9,346 nucleotides of DNA from Candidatus Kapaibacterium sp. (GTDB taxonomy: Bacteria > Bacteroidota > Ignavibacteria > Kapaibacteriales > UBA2268): contig JAUQWR010000835.1 of the NCBI GenBank assembly GCA_030835065.1, positions 1-9,346 on the forward strand. The letters run 5' to 3'. The notes under the pieces were generated by a model, which did not search any database, had not been told where the DNA came from, and saw only the letters and a program-made list of their open reading frames with translations. This document shows, one piece after another, positions 1-5,680 of the stretch (position 1 is its first letter; every line of letters starts with the position of its first letter). The translations under genes were made by a program, and so were the position numbers.

Positions 1-804
1 CAAACTGACTCAAAAGGCAAACAAGAAACATATAGCCGTGAAGATTTGTGCAGTATTGCAGATAAATATAATGCCAACTCGCAAGATAGGGCATTTCAAG
101 CACCTGTTGTTATTGGGCATCCCAATACTGACGATCCTGCAATGGGATGGGTCGAAAAGCTTGCTATTCGTGGTGATAGATTGCTTGCTAAGCTTACTAA
201 AATGGATTGCAATTTCTTGCAAGATCTTACAAAAGGCAGATTTAGAAAAGTATCGATTGCGCTTAATTCTGATAATACTTTGCGGCATGTTGGGTTTCTA
301 GGTGCTGCTCAACCCGCAGTAAAAGGGCTTAGTACTGACTTCTACATTGAAGATGAACGGAATTACTCGGAATTTGAAGCGAATTTTTATAGCGAAAAAG
401 ATTACCAAGACCTTTTGAATGTAAACAATGATATAATTAAAGAGCTCGAAGAAATTAAGTTGTATCAGAAAGAAAATGAAATTAAGGCTTATATAAGTAA
501 TCTGAGCAAGACAAACAAAGTAATTAATGATAATTCCAGAGAAATTCTTCAAGATTTGTTGCTTAAAGTTAATAGAAGTGAATCAGGAAATGCCGGATTG
601 ATCGAGGATATAAAGAAATTTGTCGACTCAATTAGATTTGTACAGTTGCTAAATCCGATAAAATATCAAACTACAGACAGAAATGAGTTTGATGGTAGAA
701 ATGTATCAGAAGAAAAACTTGAGCTGCATAGAAAAGCAAAACAAATTCAAAATAATAGTTCAAATATAAGTTATGAGCAAGCATTGAGAATTGCTCAAAA
801 ATAA
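1..804 (+). CDS. Mu gpI-like head maturation protease / scaffold (5' partial)
   Basis: The frame is open from base 1 and ends at TAA 802-804, giving 267 residues of a protein whose start lies upstream. The first half matches the Mu-like prophage I protease family: VIGHPNTDDPAMGWVEKL (about residues 37-54), then a K-x-R-F-R-K-V-S-like turn, then HVGFLGAAQPAVKGL (about 96-110), all hallmark segments. In Mu this protein cleaves the scaffold during prohead assembly. The second half (about 125-267) is charged, Lys/Glu/Asn-rich and probably helical, as expected for a fused scaffold. There is no in-frame ATG after base 202, so a separate scaffold product of the Mu gpZ kind would need a GTG or TTG start. 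The N-terminal region is missing only because the window begins here. The capsid gene follows after 10 bases, as in Mu-type head modules. Confidence 0.9.
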   Translation, partial: QTDSKGKQETYSREDLCSIADKYNANSQDRAFQAPVVIGHPNTDDPAMGWVEKLAIRGDRLLAKLTKMDCNFLQDLTKGRFRKVSIALNSDNTLRHVGFLGAAQPAVKGLSTDFYIEDERNYSEFEANFYSEKDYQDLLNVNNDIIKELEEIKLYQKENEIKAYISNLSKTNKVINDNSREILQDLLLKVNRSESGNAGLIEDIKKFVDSIRFVQLLNPIKYQTTDRNEFDGRNVSEEKLELHRKAKQIQNNSSNISYEQALRIAQK

Positions 805-805
805 C

Positions 806-810
806 GGAGG
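806..810 (+). promoter_or_regulatory. Shine-Dalgarno site GGAGG for the capsid gene
   Basis: GGAGG lies 4 bases before ATG 815. It fixes the capsid start there rather than at the in-frame TTG at 791, which would overlap the protease gene and has no such site. Confidence 0.8.
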
Positions 811-814
811 AAAA

Positions 815-1744
815 ATGAATCCCGAAAATAGAACATTAGATCCGGTGCTTACAACTATAGCACAAGAGTATTCCAACTCAAAATATATTGGCGACAGGCT
901 TTTTCCTGTAGTAAACGTGAGCAAACAAAATGGAAAGATTCCAATTTTTGGAAAGTCTGCATTTCTAGTAAGAGATACTATTCGTGGCAAAGGAGCCTTG
1001 TCTAATCGGATTCCGGCGTCAGAATTTAATTTGGAAGAATATTCAACAATTGAGCAAGATGTAGAAATGTCGATCGATTATCTCGAAGAAGAAATAATTA
1101 ACGATTATTTTAAGTTCGAGAGCAGAGCAGTCAAAGAGTTGTGCGATATTCTAAATCTTGGAAAAGAAATGAAGGCAGCAGAAATAGCTCGGAATGTGGG
1201 TAGCTATGCAGCAGGAATGTCGAGAATTTTGACTGCTGAAGAAGCATTTGATGGATTGTCTTCAAATCCTTTTGAAATAATTGGAAATGGCAAAGAAGCA
1301 ATAAGAAGTAAAATTGGTGTATATCCAAATACATTGGTAATATCAAACCGTGCATACAAAGCATTGATTAATAATGATGCAGTGAAAGATAAAATCAAAT
1401 ACACGGGCCACATGATTGTGAATACTGCTATACTAGTTGAATTGTTTGAAATTAATGATATATTTATTGGAAGATCAATTTACTCGGAAGATTCAAATAA
1501 TTTTATAGATATATGGGGAGCTGACTTGATTTTAGCAATGGTAGATAAATCAGAAAAATCGAATCGAAACGAATATAATCCAAGTTTTGCTTATACATTC
1601 CAAAAAAATGATATGCCTGAAGTAGATACATACAGCGAAAATGGTGGGAAAATAAAGGTAATAAGAAATACTGATAATTACTGTCTGAAAATAACATGCA
1701 ACGAAGCCGGATATTTAATCAAAAATGCTGCAATAAATCTTTAG
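815..1744 (+). CDS. Major capsid (coat) protein, Mu-like prophage type
   Basis: This 309-residue protein is the likely HK97-fold shell subunit. Its N-terminus, LDPVLTTIAQEYSNSKYIGD followed by RLFPVV and then GKIPIFGK (residues 8-47), is the opening typical of coat proteins in Mu-like and related prophages. Near residues 180-200 comes a segment of the form YPNTLVISNRAYKAL, also typical of the family. The length (about 310) is usual. It sits straight after the protease/scaffold and before the cement protein, the expected head-gene order. The start is set by GGAGG at 806-810. The stop TAG (1742-1744) overlaps the SD site of the next gene, so the two are probably translated in tandem from one transcript. 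There is no sign of frameshift or truncation. Assignment rests on remembered family sequence patterns and position, not on an alignment. Confidence 0.87.
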   Translation: MNPENRTLDPVLTTIAQEYSNSKYIGDRLFPVVNVSKQNGKIPIFGKSAFLVRDTIRGKGALSNRIPASEFNLEEYSTIEQDVEMSIDYLEEEIINDYFKFESRAVKELCDILNLGKEMKAAEIARNVGSYAAGMSRILTAEEAFDGLSSNPFEIIGNGKEAIRSKIGVYPNTLVISNRAYKALINNDAVKDKIKYTGHMIVNTAILVELFEINDIFIGRSIYSEDSNNFIDIWGADLILAMVDKSEKSNRNEYNPSFAYTFQKNDMPEVDTYSENGGKIKVIRNTDNYCLKITCNEAGYLIKNAAINL

Positions 1745-1753
1745 GAGAAAAAA

Positions 1754-2089
1754 ATGAATAAAGCTTATCAACCAGCACAAGCCTTGACTATCAAGGCAAA
1801 TATAAATCTAGCTGCATTTAGATTTATTGGGTTTGACGGAAACCTGTGTACAGCAAATGCAAAAGCATTTGGTGTATCTGACAAACAAATTTATAGTGGC
1901 GAAAATTCATGTATATATACATTAGGTACTATTCCTATCGAAACTTCTGGTGCAGTAAATCTTGGAGATGATATCGCTTCTGATACAGATGGAAAAGCAA
2001 AAACTGCGAGCGTAGGCGCAAAAGTGAATGGCAGAGCTCTCGAATCGTGCACAAGTGCTTCAATAATAAAAATTTTATTAGTGCCTTGA
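1754..2089 (+). CDS. Capsid cement / decoration protein (DUF2190-like)
   Basis: This 111-residue protein is almost entirely short beta-prone segments, ending in the family-like pattern VNGRALESCTSASIIKILLV (about 91-110). The overall plan is Ala-rich strands, then a gain-of-function-like 'LGTIPIETSGAVNLGDDIAS-D-DGKA' stretch (about 56-81), then GRALE. This is the plan of small phage capsid cement proteins that bind the outside of the shell at about 110-120 residues. The SD AGGAG at 1743-1747 overlaps the capsid stop codon, with ATG 1754 six bases later. It sits directly after the capsid gene, where such proteins are usually encoded, so expression at near-capsid level is expected. The family call is from pattern memory; the role follows from family and position. 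Confidence 0.8.
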   Translation: MNKAYQPAQALTIKANINLAAFRFIGFDGNLCTANAKAFGVSDKQIYSGENSCIYTLGTIPIETSGAVNLGDDIASDTDGKAKTASVGAKVNGRALESCTSASIIKILLVP

Positions 2090-2091
2090 GG
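2088..2091 (+). promoter_or_regulatory. Shine-Dalgarno site GAGG that sets the Gp36-like start
   Basis: GAGG overlaps the last bases of the cement-gene stop codon (TGA 2087-2089). It lies 6 bases before ATG 2098 and 3 before ATG 2095, favouring 2098. An in-frame ATG at 2047, inside the cement gene, has no site and would add residues the family lacks. Confidence 0.6.
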
Positions 2092-2097
2092 TGTATG

Positions 2098-2541
2098 ATG
2101 TTGTATATAGATATCGAACAGATAATCATGGAAATGGGCGAATCAGAGCTAATCAGAATTACAAATCCTGATGGATCGAGTATAAATATCGAGAAGGTAG
2201 AATCGGCTGCGAATGCAGCCGAAAGCCTTATTCATGCATTCCTTTATGGAAAATATAAGCTGCCTTTTGGATCTGGTTTTGATTTGATGGTATCAAGGAT
2301 ATGTATTGATATAGCAATTGTGAATTTGTATCAAATGTTTTCGAAGTCAATATTGCCACCGATAGAAAGATTGCGTCGCAAAGCTGAAGCGATAGAATTG
2401 CTAGATATTATTGCTCGAGGGCAGATTAGGCTTGGTGGATCATGTATATGCCTGATTAATGATGAATCGATACTTTCTAATATTAAAATTAGAAAATTTG
2501 GCGAAGAAAAATTAGATCAATTCCAACAATTTAGGAGTTAA
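2098..2541 (+). CDS. Mu Gp36-like head-completion / adaptor protein (DUF1320)
   Basis: The 147-residue product resembles the Mu Gp36/DUF1320 family. It opens MLYIDIEQII then GESELIRITNPDGS (about 14-28). A helix bearing A-x-x-A-E-S-L-I-H-A-F-L-Y-G-K-Y-K-LP (about 38-56) matches the family's A-x-x-E-I-D-x-Y-L-x-x-R-Y-x-LP. The ending includes L-L-D-I-I-A-R-G-Q-I-R-L-G (about 101-113), the usual last conserved block. Members lie just after the coat genes and probably form part of the head-tail connector. The start could be ATG 2095 or 2098; 2098 suits the SD and the family start. About 35 residues follow the last conserved block, which is a little long. The TAA stop lies 4 bases before the next ATG. 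Confidence 0.82.
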   Translation: MLYIDIEQIIMEMGESELIRITNPDGSSINIEKVESAANAAESLIHAFLYGKYKLPFGSGFDLMVSRICIDIAIVNLYQMFSKSILPPIERLRRKAEAIELLDIIARGQIRLGGSCICLINDESILSNIKIRKFGEEKLDQFQQFRS

Positions 2542-2545
2542 TTAT

Positions 2546-2827
2546 ATGTGTGATCGAATAATAACAATTATGAGGCATGCTGCTTGGATAGTACCGGCAA
2601 TACTTGCATTTATGATACTATCGCCAGGAGTGCCCGAGCTGCGCACTTTGTTGATTATTACAATAGTAGAATGTTTATCTTTGGCTTTGTCGGGCTTGTC
2701 AGCCTTTGTTTATACAAACCTCGATTTTACTAAAATGTATTTCGCTAATGCTTTAGGTTTTATTTTTTTAGGAGTACATATATGTATAGGACTAACAATA
2801 CTTGGAGTATATTTAGCACAATTCTAA
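2546..2827 (+). CDS. Small three-helix membrane protein, candidate holin
   Basis: This 93-residue protein has three predicted membrane helices (about residues 12-28, 34-56 and 67-91) and very few charged residues, none of them inside the helices apart from one Glu near 42. I do not recognise the family. A holin role is inferred: it is the right size, it directly precedes and overlaps the endolysin gene by 46 bp, and it lies in the phage late operon. Holins form holes in the inner membrane to time lysis. The SD AGGAG at 2533-2537 lies 8 bases before ATG 2546. A second in-frame ATG, 24 bases on (2570), gives a shorter product beginning MRHAAWIV. Paired starts like this give holin/antiholin in some phages, but the second has no clear SD. 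It could instead be an unrelated small membrane protein. Confidence 0.6.
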   Translation: MCDRIITIMRHAAWIVPAILAFMILSPGVPELRTLLIITIVECLSLALSGLSAFVYTNLDFTKMYFANALGFIFLGVHICIGLTILGVYLAQF

Positions 2828-3402
2828 AATTATCATTCTTTGTATTTATTGCCAGTTCATCTAATTTTATTGCAAAAAGCCAGTCAAGATATGAATTGAA
2901 TTGCTCTCAAAAATTAATAGATGAATCATTGAAAATAGCAAAAATGGAATTAGGAAATATCGAAAAGACAAATAAAAATGATGGTGGAATAAATAAATAT
3001 AATGAAGCTATCGGATTGCCTGCTGGATCGGCATATTGTGCTGCCGGACAGTATTATTGTTTTATTAAAGCTTGCGAAAGATTGAGTATAGAGCTAAAAA
3101 ATATACCAATAAAGAAAACAGGATCGGCTCTTGCAATGTTTTGGGATGCACGAAACAAAGGAATTAAAACAAAATATAAAGGCACTAAGAATGATTTTAT
3201 AGTATGGAAATTTGGCAATTCGGGCAGAGGACATATCGAAAGAATAATTGCATCGAGCAGAGCAGGATCTGTATTCACTATTGGTTTTAATGTCGAAAAG
3301 GCTGGCAAGCAAGGTGTATTTATAATGAAACGGAATATTTATCATCCTTTAGGCAGGCTGACTATTTTAGGAATTATTGGTCTAAAAGGGAAAAAAATAT
3401 GA
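2782..3402 (+). CDS. CHAP/NlpC-like cysteine peptidoglycan hydrolase (endolysin) with signal segment
   Basis: The 206-residue protein is likely the phage endolysin, cutting peptide bonds in cell-wall murein. Residues about 13-34 form a hydrophobic export signal or signal anchor. The catalytic domain (about 40-185) shows the CHAP-type order: an A-x-x-x-x-G-N-I-E helix (about 53-60), GLPAGSAYCAAGQYY with candidate nucleophile Cys86, G-R-G-H-I-E-R-I with His151, and I-G-F-N-V-E with Asn170 or Glu172 as third residue. GVFIMKR follows, like the closing strand of endolysin CHAP domains. ATG 2782 has AGGAG at 2770-2774, inside the upstream membrane-protein gene. The signal suggests export by the host Sec system, so the membrane protein upstream could act as trigger (pinholin-like) rather than as exit pore. 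The short hydrophobic tail (about 190-200) is unexplained. The family is fairly sure; catalytic residues are inferred from motif spacing. Confidence 0.8.
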   Translation: MYRTNNTWSIFSTILKLSFFVFIASSSNFIAKSQSRYELNCSQKLIDESLKIAKMELGNIEKTNKNDGGINKYNEAIGLPAGSAYCAAGQYYCFIKACERLSIELKNIPIKKTGSALAMFWDARNKGIKTKYKGTKNDFIVWKFGNSGRGHIERIIASSRAGSVFTIGFNVEKAGKQGVFIMKRNIYHPLGRLTILGIIGLKGKKI

Positions 3403-3746
3403 TAGTAGATGTTTTTGATAATCGGAATATGGGGAATTCATTCTCATCTGAATGGATTCCTCTGCAATACCCTAAAGTTGAGGATATTAAGCGTAGTATG
3501 AAAGCAAAGGTGCTTATTGTATATTGGAGTGATGCTCTGACGGGTTGTGGTTCGATTGTACTCGAAGGAGCAAACTCACAACAATCGGCTGCAAAGGGTT
3601 TTAGCTATGATATTGATTGTGATGACAACCGAAACGATGTGCTTACAATTGAATTACACGGTAGATCTGAATACTTAAAAATTAATTACAACTCGAAACA
3701 AGTTTGTACCGGTAAAATATCAGCAATTATTTATTATGGAGAATGA
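3399..3746 (+). CDS. Unrecognised small beta-rich phage protein
   Basis: This 115-residue protein is not one I can assign. It has no signal or membrane helix. It alternates short hydrophobic strands with polar turns (for example KAKVLIVYWS, about 36-45, and DVLTIELHG near 80-88), suggesting a beta-sandwich. Three Cys are present, near 50, 74 and 102. It overlaps the endolysin stop by ATGA (3399-3402), with AAAGGG at 3385-3390 as ribosome site, so it belongs to the late operon and may be translated by coupling. It sits between the endolysin and a fibre-like gene, so a minor structural or receptor-binding accessory role is possible, but nothing in the sequence proves it. Confidence 0.75.
   Translation: MIVDVFDNRNMGNSFSSEWIPLQYPKVEDIKRSMKAKVLIVYWSDALTGCGSIVLEGANSQQSAAKGFSYDIDCDDNRNDVLTIELHGRSEYLKINYNSKQVCTGKISAIIYYGE
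3738..3741 (+). promoter_or_regulatory. Shine-Dalgarno site GGAG that sets the fibre-like start
   Basis: GGAG lies 6 bases before ATG 3748. The in-frame ATG at 3736 overlaps this site and cannot use it, so 3748 is the better start. Confidence 0.6.
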
Positions 3747-3747
3747 T

Positions 3748-4209
3748 ATGCCATTTGTAATTTTTCCTGACTATAACAAGCCGATTTACTGGGGCGAGAT
3801 AAGTGGGCTAATAAGCAATCAGAGCGATTTGAAGGGAATTCTTGATAATAAATCCAGCTCTAATCATCAGCATGTTATTTATATGCCATTTTCAATTTTT
3901 AAAGGTTCATATATAAATATCGGACCAATTGCACAAAAAATACTATTCCCTTTGTATTCTAATTCTAAAGCAAAAATAATATCAATCGCTGGTATATTGG
4001 GAAGCGGCACTGCAAGTGCAAAATTACTGATTAATTGTAACGATGTAAATCTGCCAGATTTTAATTTTAATTCAATTGTTTATCAAAAAGTGGATATATA
4101 TAATGGATATATATTGCACAATAATGATATTATTCAAATTACTATAACAAATTCTAGTTTAGAAGCAGAGGATTTATCGATTGTAATTACTGTGGAGATA
4201 TATTTATGA
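3748..4209 (+). CDS. Short tail-fibre-like protein
   Basis: The 153-residue product begins with a typical phage fibre module: WGEISGLISNQSDLKGILDN followed by K-S-S-S-N-H-Q-H (about residues 15-43). It matches the W-G-x-I-x-G-x-L-S-x-Q-x-D-L-x-x-x-L-x-x-K linker ending in H-x-H found in many trimeric tail fibres and spikes. The rest (about 50-153) is beta-rich, with paired strands and many Asn/Ile residues, as in a receptor-binding tip. It is far shorter than most fibres, so it may be a tip that attaches to another fibre or baseplate protein, or a head fibre. The gene starts 1 base after the preceding stop and ends in an ATGA overlap with the next. Motif recognition is firm; the exact structural role is inferred. 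Confidence 0.65.
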   Translation: MPFVIFPDYNKPIYWGEISGLISNQSDLKGILDNKSSSNHQHVIYMPFSIFKGSYINIGPIAQKILFPLYSNSKAKIISIAGILGSGTASAKLLINCNDVNLPDFNFNSIVYQKVDIYNGYILHNNDIIQITITNSSLEAEDLSIVITVEIYL

Positions 4210-4652
4210 AATTCATTGAGATAATAAAGTATTTGGGTGTTTTTATTTTGGGATTAATCTGTTATGCAGGTATAAATAGTATTTTTAATAAGGAAAATAA
4301 TAAAATAAAAAATGAATATTTTGGGCAATCTGATACTGTTTATATCGAAAAAGTAAGACCTGAACTCCAAATTAAAACCAAATTAAAGATTAAGTACATT
4401 GATACAAACGAAATTAAAACAAAGGCTTTTGCAGCCGAGCTGGATACAGTTGTAAATAGAGATACTATCAAGCTTACTTATTATTATCCTGCAAATAATC
4501 TTAATCTATTGCTTCGATCTGCAAAGGATAGTATTCCGGCTCGGATTCTATTTTTTTCGAATGAAAGAAAAGATGTTTGGTGGGAAAAACCTGCTTATGC
4601 TATAAGTGGAATTATAATTGGTGCACTAATTTGCAAAGGTTTGAGCAAATGA
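4206..4652 (+). CDS. Two-helix membrane protein, spanin-like position
   Basis: This 148-residue protein has a membrane helix at each end (about 7-25 and 129-145) enclosing a polar, probably periplasmic domain. That domain carries repeated short D-T-V-Y-I-E, D-T-V-V-N-R-D-T-I-K strands and a W-W-E-K-P just before the last helix. The plan resembles proteins seen beside lysis genes in Bacteroidota phages, and loosely the single-gene spanins that fuse the two membranes. However, unimolecular spanins are lipoproteins and here the N-terminal Cys19 context (G-L-I-C) is not a lipobox. The start has GGAG at 4194-4197, and the gene overlaps both neighbours by ATGA. The protein could instead anchor the lysis machinery or act in superinfection exclusion. 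No function is proven. Confidence 0.7.
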   Translation: MKFIEIIKYLGVFILGLICYAGINSIFNKENNKIKNEYFGQSDTVYIEKVRPELQIKTKLKIKYIDTNEIKTKAFAAELDTVVNRDTIKLTYYYPANNLNLLLRSAKDSIPARILFFSNERKDVWWEKPAYAISGIIIGALICKGLSK

Positions 4653-5665
4653 AACAGAGTAAACTATTGACCAACGAATTAGTAACGAGATCTTCCCGCT
4701 ATACTTTTTTCAAGCATTTAGGATTATTGCCTAATCCTGATAAAATAATTAGTAGCGCGGGCAGAAGTTACGAAACATATAGAGATTTGAAAAATGATCC
4801 TCATGTGTGGAGCTGTATTCAATCGAGAAAGGCTGGCTCATGCGGATTGGAATATGAATTTGAAAATACAAGTGATAATCGAATAATCAATTCTCTCGAG
4901 AGTTTAAATTTGAGAGCAGTATTTGAGAATATTCTTGAAGCTTGCCTATTTGGATTTCAGGTGATTGAAATAATCTGGGAATTTCAGGATAATATTTTGC
5001 TTCCGATAGAATTAGTACCAAAACCTCAAGAATGGTTCGGATTTGATGTAGAAAATAATTTACTGCTGAAAACAACTAATTCATTGAAAGGAGAGACTCT
5101 TCCTTATGCAAAAGTATTGCTGATTACTCACGAGTCTGATTATTTAAATCCATACGGAACCGCATTGCTAGGCAAATGCTATTGGTCTGTAACGTTTAAA
5201 AATGGAAGTATGAGGTTTTGGGTGAATTTCATGGAGCGATTTGGCATGCCTGTTTTAATTGGAAAATATAAACGTGGTGCAACTCAAGAAGAAACAAATA
5301 AGCTTGCTGAAGTATTGGCAGGAATGACCGAAGATTCTGTGATTGTCACTCCTGTAGATATCGATATTGAATTTAAAGAGCCAATGCGGGCTAGTTCAGT
5401 CAATTTATACAGAGATATGATAAAAATGTGTAATTCTGAGATTTCTAAAGCTATATTGTCTCAAACATTGACTACCGAACTCGATACGGGTTCTTATGCT
5501 GCTACACAAACACATTATGAAATTAGAAAAGAAGTGATTCAAAGTGATATTAGATTGATTGAAAATACTATTAATCAATTAATTAATTATATATATGATT
5601 TGAATGATTTAGACAAGAATAAAATGCTTAGATTTAACATGAAAACAAGCAGGGCTGCCGATTAA
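4649..5665 (+). CDS. Mu gp29-like portal protein (DUF935), short form
   Basis: This 338-residue protein belongs to the Mu gp29/DUF935 portal family, the dodecameric ring through which DNA enters the head. Family blocks in order: D-P-H-V-W-S-C-I-Q-S-R-K (50-61), F-G-F-Q-V-I-E-I-I-W (101-110), WVNFMERFGMPVLIGKYKRG (191-210), and ISKAILSQTLTTELDTGSYA (265-284) followed by H-Y-E-I-R-K-E-V-I-Q-S-D (289-300). Family members are usually around 450-550 residues; this one stops soon after the R-F-N-M segment that corresponds to Y-P-R-F-R-L in relatives, so the C-terminal extension is absent. The first 25 residues are also compact. ATG 4649 overlaps the preceding stop (ATGA), with AAAGG at 4635-4639. 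Position is odd: Mu-type portals precede the protease and capsid genes, but this one closes the operon. The stop codon lies in the loop of a terminator hairpin, so the short end looks settled rather than a fresh break. Confidence 0.92.
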   Translation: MKQSKLLTNELVTRSSRYTFFKHLGLLPNPDKIISSAGRSYETYRDLKNDPHVWSCIQSRKAGSCGLEYEFENTSDNRIINSLESLNLRAVFENILEACLFGFQVIEIIWEFQDNILLPIELVPKPQEWFGFDVENNLLLKTTNSLKGETLPYAKVLLITHESDYLNPYGTALLGKCYWSVTFKNGSMRFWVNFMERFGMPVLIGKYKRGATQEETNKLAEVLAGMTEDSVIVTPVDIDIEFKEPMRASSVNLYRDMIKMCNSEISKAILSQTLTTELDTGSYAATQTHYEIRKEVIQSDIRLIENTINQLINYIYDLNDLDKNKMLRFNMKTSRAAD

Positions 5666-5675
5666 GACAGCCCTG
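5650..5675. terminator. Bidirectional terminator hairpin between convergent genes
   Basis: CAGGGCTG (5650-5657) and CAGCCCTG (5668-5675) form a perfect 8-bp GC-rich stem with a 10-base loop, standing out in AT-rich surroundings. The loop contains the portal stop codon TAA (5663-5665), so the left arm is coding. On the + strand it is followed by GTATTTTATCT; on the - strand by CTTGTTTTC. It lies 5 bases beyond the minus-strand stop at 5681-5683 and probably ends transcripts from both sides. Confidence 0.8.
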
Positions 5676-5680
5676 GTATT

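Larger units (their letters stand above)
1..5665 (+). mobile_element. Right-hand part of a Mu-type prophage (head, lysis and portal genes)
   Basis: Ten same-strand genes run with overlaps or gaps under 11 bp. At least five match Mu-type head components: protease/scaffold, capsid, cement, Gp36-like and DUF935 portal. The rest fit lysis or fibre roles. The left end is outside the window. The right end is unknown, but phage-like coding stops at 5665 and a convergent gene of different character begins at 5681. No integrase, transposase, repressor, terminase or tail sheath/tube gene is present here, so the sequence cannot show whether the element is complete or a remnant. All frames are intact, which argues against advanced decay. 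Confidence 0.85.

Noticed and set aside
46..48. TTG as start of the protease/scaffold gene
   Set aside because: The frame stays open to base 1 with family-like sequence, and there is no ribosome site; the gene simply begins outside the window.
1131..2129. Several minus-strand open frames opposite the capsid, cement and Gp36-like genes
   Set aside because: They mirror confident coding sequence, lack starts with ribosome sites and have no family-like content; AT-rich complement often stays open by chance.
4206..4265. Lipoprotein signal in the two-helix membrane protein
   Set aside because: The Cys19 context is G-L-I-C; a lipobox needs a small residue before Cys and Leu/Val/Ile at -3.
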